Below, piece after piece: positions 1-9,600 of a stretch of DNA of 64,000 nucleotides. A program made the position numbers and the translations under genes. Position 1 is the stretch's first letter. Every line of letters begins with the position of its first letter. The notes under the pieces were generated by a model. That model had not been told where the DNA came from, ran no database searches, and was given only the letters and a program-made list of their open reading frames with translations. The DNA is from Pseudogracilibacillus sp037072025. Lineage in GTDB: Bacteria; Bacillota; Bacilli; Bacillales; Amphibacillaceae. The stretch spans positions 1 to 64,000 of the forward strand of contig NZ_JAXHDD010000015.1 of the NCBI RefSeq assembly GCF_037072025.1, in the 5' to 3' direction.

Positions 1-267
1 CTGACCGATTATTCAGCGCAAACCCCATAATATTCAGCGGGATTTTCAATTATTCGGCGAATTACAAAATTATTCAGCGGTTTCGGTCTATAATTCAGCG
101 ATCTGACCGATTATTCAGCGCAAAGCCCATGACATTCAGCGGGATTTACAATTATTCGGCGAATTACAAAATTATTCAGCGCACTGACGGGATTCAGCGG
201 TTTGGGTCTATAATTCAGCGATCTGACCGATTATTCAGCGCAAACCCCATGATATTCAGCGGGATTT
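1..267. repeat. Tandem cluster of short TTCAGCG/TTCGGCG repeats
   Basis: A long unit beginning CTGACCGATTATTCAGCG starts at 1, 103 and 223. The first period is 102 bp, the second 120 bp because of an extra 18-bp stretch carrying one more motif, and the third copy breaks off near 267. Inside each unit the short motif ATTCAGCG or ATTCGGCG recurs every 15-30 bp. No reading frame or known RNA explains it. It continues beyond the left window edge, so its full size is unknown. Confidence 0.85.
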
Positions 268-314
268 TGAAATTTTTTACATAGAAGTGTTTCACTGATT
301 TTGTTTTCACACTA

Positions 315-1136
315 TCACCTATTCTTTTCATCATAATAATAATCGATTGGAATAAAAAGTCCGACACGCCCTTCTTCCTTATGATGCATCGTGGCAAATA
401 CGACACCGATTACTTCCCCATTTTCGTCTATAACTGGGCTACCACTGTTTCCCCGGTACACTGGGGCATCTAGCATAACGACCGGAAGATCTTTACTCTT
501 TACTCCTACATAATCAATAATAGTCCCTTCGTTAGCGATTCCTTGGAACTTTAATGGATTTCCGATAAAATATATCTTTTCATTTGGCTTATATAGGAAT
601 GTTTTGGCTAAAGGCAAATAAGGCAGATTATTTCCATCCACATGTAATACAGCTAAATCAATTTCTGGATATGTTTCCACAACCTCCCCTGTAAATAATC
701 CTTCTTCAGGAAAGGCAACAGTAACCGTATTATTCCCTTCGATTACATGATAATTCGTTAAAATATCGCCATCCGCATTCATTGCAAAGCCTGTTCCTTT
801 ACTCTCTTCAGTTTCAATAACGACTATAGCTTCCTTATATGTCTTAATATCTTCTTGTTGTGACAATTTGGCTGATGTCATTAGAAAGTCGACTGCTGGA
901 ATAGAGAATGTCTGTGGTAACAAAGCAACTACATGAAACATTAACGCAAGTGCAATAAGCCAAAACATCCATTTAGGAAAGGGAGATTTTGGCTTTTTGT
1001 CTTGTTTTCTCTCTTTTTCTTTTTGAAGGGCGTCCTGCCGCGCTTCTTCTACTAATTCATATAATTCCTCTTCATCAATTTCTTCATATAAATCTTCATC
1101 GATGATGTCTTTTTCATACTTTTTCATCTGCTTCAT
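315..1136 (-). CDS. Membrane-anchored trypsin-like (HtrA-type) serine protease without PDZ domain
   Basis: A 273-residue protein. An acidic/charged cytoplasmic N-terminus (about 1-55) is followed by one membrane segment (about 56-76) and an extracytoplasmic chymotrypsin-fold domain. The triad is readable: His in TNYHVI (about 130), Asp in IDLAVL (about 160) and Ser in GNSGSP (about 231). HtrA/DegP proteases normally carry a C-terminal PDZ domain; here the protein ends right after the protease fold, so it is a short trypsin-2 type. The frame opens at a GTG at 1142, but that GTG lies inside the ribosome site AAAGAGGTG, so the ATG at 1136 is the better start. It lies 18 bp downstream of the ABC exporter pair on the same strand and may be co-transcribed. 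Likely role is envelope protein quality control; substrate unknown. Confidence 0.8.
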   Translation of the reverse strand: MKQMKKYEKDIIDEDLYEEIDEEELYELVEEARQDALQKEKERKQDKKPKSPFPKWMFWLIALALMFHVVALLPQTFSIPAVDFLMTSAKLSQQEDIKTYKEAIVVIETEESKGTGFAMNADGDILTNYHVIEGNNTVTVAFPEEGLFTGEVVETYPEIDLAVLHVDGNNLPYLPLAKTFLYKPNEKIYFIGNPLKFQGIANEGTIIDYVGVKSKDLPVVMLDAPVYRGNSGSPVIDENGEVIGVVFATMHHKEEGRVGLFIPIDYYYDEKNR

Positions 1137-1154
1137 AGACACCTCTTTAGCCCA

Positions 1155-3176
1155 TTAGCCAACCTGCTTGGCACTGCCTTTTTGCATTTGATACATTTGA
1201 TAATAAATTCCTTGCTCTTCAATTAACGTTTCATGTGTTCCAGTTTCCTTTATTTTACCACTTTCCAGGACAAAAATCTTATCCGCATTTTGAATCGTTG
1301 ATAAACGGTGGGCGATAATTAACGTCGTTCTACCTTTTTTCAACACTTCCAATGCCCGTTGGATAATATATTCTGTTTCTGTATCAATGTTTGCTGTTGC
1401 TTCATCCAAAATTAAAATGGCCGGGTCAAACGCTAAGGCACGTGCAAAAGATATGAGCTGTCTTTCCCCAAGTGAAAAAGTACTTCCCCCTTCAGTTACC
1501 GCCTCATCATAACTGTTCGGTAATTTCTCAATAAATTGATTAGCTCCAACAGCTTTTAATGCATTAATCGCTGTTTCTCGCTTTATTTTAGGATCATTCA
1601 TCGTCACATTTGAAATAATCGAACCAGAAAATAAAAATGGATCTTGTAATACAATTCCCATATATGACCTCACTTGTTGTCTCGACCATTCTCTTGTAGA
1701 CGTACCATCAATTGTGATCAATCCTTTTTGTGGATCATAAAAACGAAATAGCAAATTCATAATCGAACTTTTCCCAGAACCTGTATGTCCGACAAAAGCT
1801 GCAGTTTCACCTGCATTTACTTTAAAAGAGATATTTTTTAATACAAACTCATCTTCCAAATAAGCAAACGATACATCGCAAAAAGCAACATCCCCTTTAT
1901 AACGGGGTATTTTCGCTTCTACTACTTCTTCCCCTTCATGATCCATCAATTTAAACATTCGGTCTCCTGAAGCCCTCGCCTGCTCAATAAGTGGAAACTG
2001 ATTGACAATTGCTGTTACTGGCTCGAAAAAACGCGTCAAATAATCGACTAAAGCATATAACATTCCAATAGAAATAATACTGTTAGGTTCTAGAGAAAAA
2101 GATCCGAAGTACCAAATAAAGCCAACGAATGCAATGTTTCGAATGACATCAACAAAATTAAATGATGTTAAAGCACTTAATGTGACTAAATTTTTTTGAT
2201 TTGAAAAAATTTCTTCGTTCAATTGTTCGAATGATTCCATTGTTTTCCTTTGAACTTGAAATGCTTGAATGATGGACATTCCTTGAATTGCCTCATTAAT
2301 GTTTCCATTTATTTCACTATTTCTCTTGCGAATGACTAAATTGTATTTTAAGCCGAAATGTTTATACACTCTTGCAAGACCATAAATGATCGGGATAATT
2401 AATAAACAAATGAGAGCAATACTCGGATTTAAAATATAAATAGCGACTAAAATTCCAGCCATATAAATGATCCGTGTGATGACAATCGATAAAACACGCT
2501 CATATAATTCTCGGATTGCTTCTGTATCATTTGTAATTCGTGCAACAATTTTACCTGCAGGTTGATCGACAAAATAATCGATTGGAATTTTTTGTGTATG
2601 TAAAAAAATATCATTACGCATTTTTTTAACAACTCTGTTGGAGACTTGTTGTAGTAAATACGTCTGGAAATATTGAAAGACACCTGCAATTAACAGTAAT
2701 CCAACATAGAGACCTAATAGAAACAAAATCGGTTTTTGTTCAGGCTTAAAAAAGGAATATAGTTCTTGAAGCGATAATTGTTTTGCCTCTACTTGAACGG
2801 ATTGATCTGTTCCGATCGTAAGCATACCATTTTCTACTTTTCTGCTTCCTTCAAACGGGACATCTTCTTCCACTAAAAAATATTCTTTCTCAACAGCTAC
2901 AATCGTCACTGTTCCAAGCGTATGCTCTCTAGTAAGCCGGTCTTTTCTAATAAAATTTCGGTTCTGATAAGAGACAGTATTATTATTTGTTTCTTCAACC
3001 TCATGCCATGTCCCTTCAATACTTAAAATATGATCATCGATAATTACTTTGGCAATAAAAGGTCCAGCTAACTCTAATGCAGTTGCTATCATTAAGCAAA
3101 TAATTCCTAAAATAATCCCTTTTTTATATAGGGAAGCATATTTCAGAAGACGCTTTTCCGTTGATCCTTTAAACAT
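1155..3176 (-). CDS. yheH: Heterodimeric multidrug ABC exporter subunit, YheH/BmrD-like
   Basis: A 673-residue half-transporter: six-helix membrane domain followed by a nucleotide-binding domain. An insertion of about 85 residues (about 52-140) sits outside the membrane between helices 1 and 2, as in B. subtilis YheH/BmrD, which has the same length. Walker A is GHTGSGKS at about 463-470. Walker B LILDEATAN has the catalytic Glu. The signature motif is degenerate (FSLGERQ instead of LSGGQ). It follows yheI by 11 bp with the strong ribosome site AGGAGGTG, so the two are co-translated. Together they form one exporter with one canonical and one degenerate ATP site. In B. subtilis the pair (BmrCD) exports drugs and dyes; the substrate here is inferred. 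Confidence 0.9.
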   Translation of the reverse strand: MFKGSTEKRLLKYASLYKKGIILGIICLMIATALELAGPFIAKVIIDDHILSIEGTWHEVEETNNNTVSYQNRNFIRKDRLTREHTLGTVTIVAVEKEYFLVEEDVPFEGSRKVENGMLTIGTDQSVQVEAKQLSLQELYSFFKPEQKPILFLLGLYVGLLLIAGVFQYFQTYLLQQVSNRVVKKMRNDIFLHTQKIPIDYFVDQPAGKIVARITNDTEAIRELYERVLSIVITRIIYMAGILVAIYILNPSIALICLLIIPIIYGLARVYKHFGLKYNLVIRKRNSEINGNINEAIQGMSIIQAFQVQRKTMESFEQLNEEIFSNQKNLVTLSALTSFNFVDVIRNIAFVGFIWYFGSFSLEPNSIISIGMLYALVDYLTRFFEPVTAIVNQFPLIEQARASGDRMFKLMDHEGEEVVEAKIPRYKGDVAFCDVSFAYLEDEFVLKNISFKVNAGETAAFVGHTGSGKSSIMNLLFRFYDPQKGLITIDGTSTREWSRQQVRSYMGIVLQDPFLFSGSIISNVTMNDPKIKRETAINALKAVGANQFIEKLPNSYDEAVTEGGSTFSLGERQLISFARALAFDPAILILDEATANIDTETEYIIQRALEVLKKGRTTLIIAHRLSTIQNADKIFVLESGKIKETGTHETLIEEQGIYYQMYQMQKGSAKQVG

Positions 3177-3187
3177 AAGCGCACCTC

Positions 3188-4921
3188 CTAATTCTCTAAT
3201 TGTTGCTTTTCATATTGCGTTTTGTACCAGCCATCAGCTTTCATTAATTCTTCGTGGTTTCCTTCTTCCATAATTTTTCCATCTTCTAGTACAATAATAT
3301 GGTCTGCATGAGCGACTGCTGATAATCGATGTGCAGCAATAAACGTCGTTTTCTCCTTCCGTTCCCGTTTTAAATGTGCGATAATATTCGCTTCCGTTTT
3401 TCCATCAACTGCAGATAAGGAATCATCTAAAATTAAAATTTCAGGATCTTTAATAAAAGCTCGTGCTAACGCAACACGTTGTTTCTGTCCCCCAGAAAGT
3501 GTTACTCCGCTCTCTCCTACTTGCGTATCCAGCCCTTTTGGCAACTGCTTAATATCATCTAAAAAATGAGCCAATTCCATTACCCGAAAAATTTCTTCAT
3601 CTGTTGCATCCTCTTTTCCAAATTGGATATTCTCACGAATCGATTTAGAAAACATTATTTGATCTTGCGGTACATAGCCGATCCAATTTCGTAATTGGTT
3701 TAAATGTAATTGCTCTATTGGAACGCCTGAAAAGGCAATCTCTCCTATCATATTCGGATACTCTCTGAGCATGAGTTTAAACAATGTCGTTTTACCAGCA
3801 CCTGTTTTACCTACGACACCAATCGTTTCGCCTTTTTTCACGGAAAGATCGTTAATTTCTAATTGATTGCTTTTTGTAAAAGGATAAGAAAACTTCACAT
3901 TTTTAAAATGGATTTCAGATATGTTACTTACTTTGATTGGATTTAGTGGGCTTTTTACGTCTGCTTTATACCGAAGAATTTCATTCACTCGATCCACAGA
4001 GGCATTCCCTCTTTGTAACACATTGATTAACTCACCAACCGCAAACATTGGCCAAATCAACATCCCTAAGTACACATTAAAAGAAACGAGATCACCTAGT
4101 GTAATTTGATTTCGGAATACGAGCATTGCTCCATAACCGAGTCCAATCGTATATGAAGTGCCTACTAATATTTTCATTGTCGGCTCAAATAAAGCATCAA
4201 TCCGAGCAACTGCCATATTTTTTTCATAAACGTCATCCGTCATTTTATAAAACCGTTCTTTATCCTGACGTTCCTGTACAAAGGCACGAAGTACACGAAC
4301 CCCACGGATGGATTCAAGCACTTCATTATTCATATCTCCAAACGCATTTTGCGCCTTCATAAAACGAGAATGAATAGCTGATCCATACTTACTCATAATG
4401 ATAGCCATTATAGGTAGCGGGATAAGCGCTGCAAAGGTCAATTTCCAGCTGATCGAAAACCCCATCATCGCGATAATCATAAACATAAATGTAGTCGAGT
4501 CAACTAAAGTTAAAATACCAAATCCAGCGGTCAAAGCGATCGCCTTTAGATCATTTGTACTTCTGGCCATTAAATCCCCTGTTTTATATTTACTGAAAAA
4601 TGTTGGCGTCATTTTCAAAAAATGCTCCATCAAGCGACTTCGCATCTTTTTCTCTAAAATTACTGCTCCACCAAATAAAGTATAATCCCATAAGAATGTA
4701 ATAACATAACCAACAACGATGATGGTAAGATAAATCAAAATTACTGCAAATAATAGTTTAGAAGTTAATGAGTCGAAGCGGATATGATCAATGGTGTAAC
4801 CTAACAATTTTGGAGGGATTAATCCGATTGCACTAGCAACTATTAATGCGGTTATTGCAAATGTATACCGCTTCCAATAATCTTTAAAAAACCAACTCAG
4901 TTTTCCTAAAACATCAAACAT
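3188..4921 (-). CDS. yheI: Heterodimeric multidrug ABC exporter subunit, YheI/BmrC-like
   Basis: A 577-residue half-transporter, six membrane helices plus a nucleotide-binding domain, close to the 585 residues of B. subtilis YheI/BmrC. Walker A is GKTGAGKT and the signature LSGGQKQR is intact, but Walker B ends ILILDDS: Asp stands where the catalytic Glu belongs. That mirrors the noncatalytic site of BmrC and complements the degenerate signature of the partner yheH. First gene of the operon; ATG preceded by GGGGGATGAGG. A near-perfect sigma-A promoter lies about 55 bp upstream. In B. subtilis a short leader peptide gene (bmrB) attenuates this operon; I see no convincing short coding frame in the leader here. 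Confidence 0.9.
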   Translation of the reverse strand: MFDVLGKLSWFFKDYWKRYTFAITALIVASAIGLIPPKLLGYTIDHIRFDSLTSKLLFAVILIYLTIIVVGYVITFLWDYTLFGGAVILEKKMRSRLMEHFLKMTPTFFSKYKTGDLMARSTNDLKAIALTAGFGILTLVDSTTFMFMIIAMMGFSISWKLTFAALIPLPIMAIIMSKYGSAIHSRFMKAQNAFGDMNNEVLESIRGVRVLRAFVQERQDKERFYKMTDDVYEKNMAVARIDALFEPTMKILVGTSYTIGLGYGAMLVFRNQITLGDLVSFNVYLGMLIWPMFAVGELINVLQRGNASVDRVNEILRYKADVKSPLNPIKVSNISEIHFKNVKFSYPFTKSNQLEINDLSVKKGETIGVVGKTGAGKTTLFKLMLREYPNMIGEIAFSGVPIEQLHLNQLRNWIGYVPQDQIMFSKSIRENIQFGKEDATDEEIFRVMELAHFLDDIKQLPKGLDTQVGESGVTLSGGQKQRVALARAFIKDPEILILDDSLSAVDGKTEANIIAHLKRERKEKTTFIAAHRLSAVAHADHIIVLEDGKIMEEGNHEELMKADGWYKTQYEKQQLEN

Positions 4922-4975
4922 GCCTCATCCCCCTTTTTATCGAAAATTTCCACAAATCCCCTTCATGTCTATTTA

Positions 4976-5003
4976 ATTATAATGTTTCATTTTTTGATGT
5001 CAA
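4976..5003 (-). promoter_or_regulatory. Sigma-A promoter of the yheI-yheH operon
   Basis: On the minus strand TTGACA (4998-5003), a 16-bp spacer and TATAAT (4976-4981) are both perfect hexamers. The start site would lie near 4969, giving a leader of roughly 45-50 nt before the yheI ATG. Confidence 0.8.
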
Positions 5004-5036
5004 TATGACAAAATGATTACTAGCCAACCAACTGTA

Positions 5037-5045
5037 TGCTATAAT
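5037..5045 (+). promoter_or_regulatory. Extended -10 promoter of the carbonic anhydrase gene
   Basis: TGCTATAAT is a TGn-extended -10 with perfect TATAAT (5040-5045). The -35 at 17-bp spacing (TTACTA) is poor, as extended -10 promoters tolerate. It sits back to back with the yheI promoter. Confidence 0.55.
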
Positions 5046-5093
5046 GATTGCTATTATAGAAAAAAATGGCAACATTAGAAAGGAGCTTTATGT

Positions 5094-5654
5094 ATGTCTA
5101 GAATACTGAAAATGTTGGACTATAATAAACAATTCGTTGCAAATAAAAATTATGAGCAATTTTTATCAAATACGATTCCAAATAAAAAAATGGTTGTTTT
5201 CACATGTATGGAATCAAGATTAGTTGAACTTTTACCAAAAGCTTTAAACATCCAAAACGGTGATGTTAAGATGGTTAAAAACGCCGGCGCAATCATTCGA
5301 AAATCTTTCGATAGTATTATTAAAAGTATTCTCGTGGCTGTTTATAAATTACAAGCAGAGGAAGTAGTAGTCATCGGACACCATGATTGCGGGATGTCTT
5401 GTGTCGATACCAATGACTTAATGGATAAAATGAAGGATGAAGGAATTTCAGATGAGACATTTAAAACACTCGATTATTCTGGAATTGACTTTCATAAAGA
5501 ATTTCATGGATTCGAAACAGTTGAGGAATCTATTGCTCAGAGTGTAGAAATTATCCGTGAACATCCGCTTCTCCCGTCGCGTGTCCTCGTACACGGGCTT
5601 GTCATCGACCCTAACACTGGAGAAGTCGATGTCATTTCATTGGATGAAAGATAA
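5094..5654 (+). CDS. ytiB: Beta-class carbonic anhydrase, YtiB-like
   Basis: A 186-residue beta-carbonic anhydrase, interconverting CO2 and bicarbonate with a zinc ion. The zinc ligands are visible: Cys38 in TCMESR, and His96 and Cys99 in GHHDCG. Length and layout match B. subtilis YtiB (187 residues), including the C-terminal HGLVIDPNTG segment. One oddity: the catalytic dyad normally reads CxDxR, with Asp40 hydrogen-bonding Arg42, and here position 40 is Glu (C-M-E-S-R). That may change gating of the active site or be tolerated. Good ribosome site (AAAGGAG) upstream of the ATG. Monocistronic, closed by a hairpin terminator near 5800. Confidence 0.88.
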   Translation: MSRILKMLDYNKQFVANKNYEQFLSNTIPNKKMVVFTCMESRLVELLPKALNIQNGDVKMVKNAGAIIRKSFDSIIKSILVAVYKLQAEEVVVIGHHDCGMSCVDTNDLMDKMKDEGISDETFKTLDYSGIDFHKEFHGFETVEESIAQSVEIIREHPLLPSRVLVHGLVIDPNTGEVDVISLDER

Positions 5655-5787
5655 CAAAGGCGCAAACGCTCGTTCAGTCTAAAAACGGCTTTGGACTGAA
5701 ATACCTTTCTCCTGCTAAAATTGTGACATATCTTGTATGTAGAAGTTTGCTGTAACACTCTCAATAGAACTCAAAATTTTAATAACC

Positions 5788-5834
5788 AATCGTTGAATTC
5801 GGTATCTCTTGCCGTTTTTCAACGATTTTTTCTT
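5788..5834 (+). terminator. Rho-independent terminator after the carbonic anhydrase gene
   Basis: Perfect 10-bp stem AATCGTTGAA (5788-5797) and TTCAACGATT (5818-5827), with a 20-nt loop, followed by a run of T (TTTTTTCTT). Confidence 0.7.
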
Positions 5835-5835
5835 A

Positions 5836-5998
5836 GAAGTGCGTGTTCAAAAAGGGGGATAAAAAGGACCAAGAAGTTTGAGGCGGCGCAGTTTCGAGCA
5901 GCGGAATGTATGCATTTAGATACATGAGTAGCGGAGAAACAAGCATTCGTGCGAAATTTGCAGTGTCATTTTTACCGGACTTTTTGAACATCCTCTAG
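5836..5998 (+). repeat. MITE-like dispersed repeat, copy 1
   Basis: About 163 bp with imperfect terminal inverted repeats: left end AGTGCGTGTTCAAAAAG, right end CTTTTTGAACATCCTCT. Three more copies lie at 17646-17855, 31032-31195 and 53450-53616. It has no coding capacity and sits between the carbonic anhydrase terminator and the marR promoter. Confidence 0.85.
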
Positions 5999-6125
5999 AA
6001 AAGATTCATATTATTTTTAGGCATAATATTTTTTATAATAACTTAATATACTTAGTGTATATCTTCTTTTCCATCAATTATTATGTTGATCGGACGTTAT
6101 TATTTTAATAAGGGAATGAATTTTG

Positions 6126-6149
6126 TATAATAGTTCATATAGTGAACTA
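6126..6149 (+). promoter_or_regulatory. -10 box and palindromic operator of the marR-mmpL operon
   Basis: TATAAT (6126-6131) overlaps a perfect inverted repeat TAGTTCA-N5-TGAACTA (6131-6149). A further half-site, TGAACTA, follows near 6158. A dyad covering the -10 region just before a MarR gene is the classic layout for autorepression; binding is inferred. The -35 is not convincing. Confidence 0.7.
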
Positions 6150-6196
6150 ATCATGATATGAACTAATTTAAGTCTATAAAAAAGGGGACCTTATAT

Positions 6197-6637
6197 GTGG
6201 AATTACACCAATTAATCAGTCGCTATCAACTTGCGATAAATACAATATATCGAGGAATAAACAATATTCTAAAACAAAATGTAAAACATGATATAACGCC
6301 AGATCAATTTACAATATTACAACATATTCATACTAAAAAAATCTGTACGAGTACAGAAATAGCTAAATACTTTAGTGTCGGAAAAAGCGCTGTAACAGCT
6401 CTTGTTACTAGATTATTCGATAAAGGACTTATTGAAAGAATACGAGATAAAGAGGATCGACGGATCGTATATCTTAAATTAACAGAAGCGGGTAGTGAGC
6501 TTGTTGAACGAACAGAACAAGAACTTTATCAAGTTATCGAGGAAAAGCTCGATCATTTTGATCATGCTGAAATTGAAGGCTATATAAAATCTTTAGAAAA
6601 GCTCGCAACATTAATGATTGATATTGAGAAAGGATAG
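6197..6637 (+). CDS. MarR-family transcriptional regulator (YdgG-like)
   Basis: A 146-residue winged-helix regulator. The helix-turn-helix lies at about 45-75 (TSTEIAKYFSVGKSAVTALV), followed by the wing with DKEDRR at about 87-92 and a C-terminal dimerisation helix. The start is GTG, 8 nt after AAGGGGA; an overlapping ATG two bases earlier is out of frame. It is followed after 5 bp by an MMPL exporter, the same arrangement as B. subtilis ydgG-ydgH, where the MarR protein represses the exporter. The palindrome at 6131-6149 over the promoter is its likely operator. Ligand unknown; probably a lipophilic or phenolic compound. Confidence 0.85.
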   Translation: MELHQLISRYQLAINTIYRGINNILKQNVKHDITPDQFTILQHIHTKKICTSTEIAKYFSVGKSAVTALVTRLFDKGLIERIRDKEDRRIVYLKLTEAGSELVERTEQELYQVIEEKLDHFDHAEIEGYIKSLEKLATLMIDIEKG

Positions 6638-6642
6638 AATAT

Positions 6643-9600
6643 ATGAAACAAATTATTAAATTTCGGTGGTGGATCGCGTTTCTTTGGGTCGTTGTTGCAG
6701 TGGCACTTCTTTTATTTGGACCAAATTTACAAACGCTAGTAGCTGAAAAAGGTCAGATGACTGTTCCAGATGACAATACATCCATCCAAGCTGATAAGCT
6801 ATTACAAAAAATGAATGAAGATGGTACAAGTGCTTATGATGCTGTATTAGTTTTTCATAATGAAGACATGTTAACAAAAACAGATGAAGAAGAAATAACA
6901 AAAGCAATCGATATTTTACAAAAAAATCAAGAGAATCTAGCAATCTCAGATATTATCGACTTTAGAGAAGGGGAAGAAGTAAAAGATTTAACAGTAGCTG
7001 AAGATGGCACTACGATTATTGTTCCTTTTAAAGTTTCTGTTGAAGATCGCTCAGCTAATGAAGCTCGGGATATGATAACAGAGTTGATTGCCAATATACC
7101 AGTAGATCATCATGTAACAGGGGAAATCTTTTTACAGGAAGATATTATAATCAATTCCGAAGAAGGGCTTGAGAAAACCTTATCTATAACTGTTGTTTTA
7201 ATATTGATCATTCTTTTTCTCGTGTTTAAATCATTTGTGGCACCTCTTATTCCATTACTAACTGTTGGAATCAGTTATTTAATTTCTGAAGGGATTGTTG
7301 CAATTCTTGCTGATACGATGGATTTTCCGCTTTCCACATTTTCGCAAATCTTTATGGTTGCGGTAATGTTTGGAATCGGAACAGATTATTGTATTTTATT
7401 GATTAGCAGATTTAAAGAAGAAATTAATCAACATGAAACAATTGGAGAAGCGGTCATTGCCACATATCAAGCAAGTGGTAAAACAGTATTTTTCGCTGGA
7501 CTTGCTGTATTAATCGGGTTTTCTACAATCGGTTTTTCGTCATTTACTCTCTATCAATCTGCTGTTGCAGTTGCAATTGGTGTTGCTGTCATTTTAATCG
7601 CACTCGTTACACTCGTTCCATTTTTCTTAATTTTATTAGGTAAACGGCTTTTTTGGCCATTTGATAAAAAAGTCGAACATAAAGAAAGTAGAATTTGGAA
7701 AACAGCTGGGGTATTTGCATGGAGGCGGCCAATTTTTGCTTTATTCATTATTGCAATTATTACGGTACCATCCTTATTAACTTATAATGGAGACAAATCG
7801 TATGACTCTTTAGAAGAATTAAGCGATGGATTTGGTTCTGTAATCGCATTTAACTGGATAACAGAAAGTTTTGGACCTGGTGAAACGTTACCAACAACTG
7901 TAGTAATGGAAGTCGATGAGCCGATAACGTCAGCAGAAGACTATCAAGCAATCGAAACAATTTCTCAAGAAATAAATCGTATTAAAGGTGTTGATTATGT
8001 TCGGAGTGCAACTCGTCCTGCAGGTGATGTTATTGAAGACTTTTTAATGGAATCGCAAACTGAGCAATTATCTGACGGTTTAGGTGAAGGAGTAGACGGA
8101 TTAAATGAGGTAGAAGATGGACTCCGGGAAGCGGCTGATGAGTTAAAAAATGAGTCTCCAAAACTGAATGACGCAAAAGACGGTGTCGGTGAATTAATGG
8201 ATGGAACAAATGCTGCGAATGATGGAATTGGACAAATTCAAACTGCTTTAACAGAAATCGAACAAGGAATTATGTCTGGTTCTAGTGGGGCTGGTGAAGT
8301 AAAAGCTGGACTTGAGGAAGTGAAAAGGAATCTTGATGAGACAATCGCTGGAAATAAACAAATTTTAAGTGGATATACACAAATTGCCGAAGGATTAGCC
8401 GGGTTTGGTGAAATGGACTCTGTTAATTTATCTCAGTTAAAACAAGCGGTGGAAGGTGCAAAAGCAAGTGTTGAAGGAATGAACCAAATCTCCATTGCTT
8501 ATAATCCTAACCTTGAAACTGACCCAAGTTATCAAGAGGCATACCAGAGTGCAGTTGGAGTATTAGATGGTTTAGCCGAAGGAGTTAATCAAATTGAAGA
8601 AGAATTAGGGAAATTGTCTGGTGCAAGTGAACAGTTACAAACTGAAGTAGTTCAACCACTAAATCAGTTAAACAATAGTTTTCAAGAGGTAATAAGCGGA
8701 CAAGAGCAGCTATCTACAGCACTCGATGAATTAATCGCTGGTATCAGTCAACTTGAGTCAGGTTTAAGTGAAGCAGCAAGCGGGCAAAAACAAGTTGTCA
8801 ACGAATTCCCTAATTTAAGAGAAGGATTATCTCAAATTTATGGCGGACAATCAGAACTTAAAAATGCGTTTGAGGAATTACAAGAAGGTTTAGATGAACT
8901 CTCTGGTGGCTTAGTCGAAGGTTCAGATGGGCTTTCACAGATTGACGAGGGATTAACGACAGTTCAAGAATACTTAGGGGATTTTTCTGTCGATCAAGAA
9001 CCTCCTGTCGTCATCATACCTGAAGAAGCTGTAGAAAATGATGACTTTTTGGAAGGAGCTAATGAGTATCTTTCAGATGACAAAAAAGTCGTAAAGTTTG
9101 ATGTCATTTTAGATTATAGTCCGTATTCTCAAGAAGCAATTGAGTTAGTCGGTGATATTAATGATGCTGCACAAACCGGAATTGAAAATACTAAATTTGC
9201 AGGAAGTATGCCAGAGATTGGCGGTGTCAGCAGTTTAAATAATGATTTAAAAAATGTTTCAGACGAAGATTATTCACGCACAGCTTTATACATGTTAATT
9301 GGTATTTTCATCATTTTAGTGATCTTATTCCGATCATTAACGATGCCGCTTTATTTAATCGGATCCTTACTATTAACATATTACACATCCCTTGGTTTCG
9401 CTGAATTAATTTTCGTAAATATTTTTGGATATGACGGCTTAACTTGGGTTATTCCATTCTTCTCATTTGTTATGTTAGTTGCGCTTGGAATCGACTATAG
9501 TATTTTCCTGATGGATCGGTTTAATGAATATAAAAATGGATTTATCAAAGACGCATTAATCAATGCAATGAAAAACATGGGAACAGTCATCATATCAGCA

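Noticed and set aside
5736..5927. 64-codon plus-strand open frame downstream of the carbonic anhydrase gene
   Set aside because: It runs through a terminator and into MITE copy 1, without a ribosome site.
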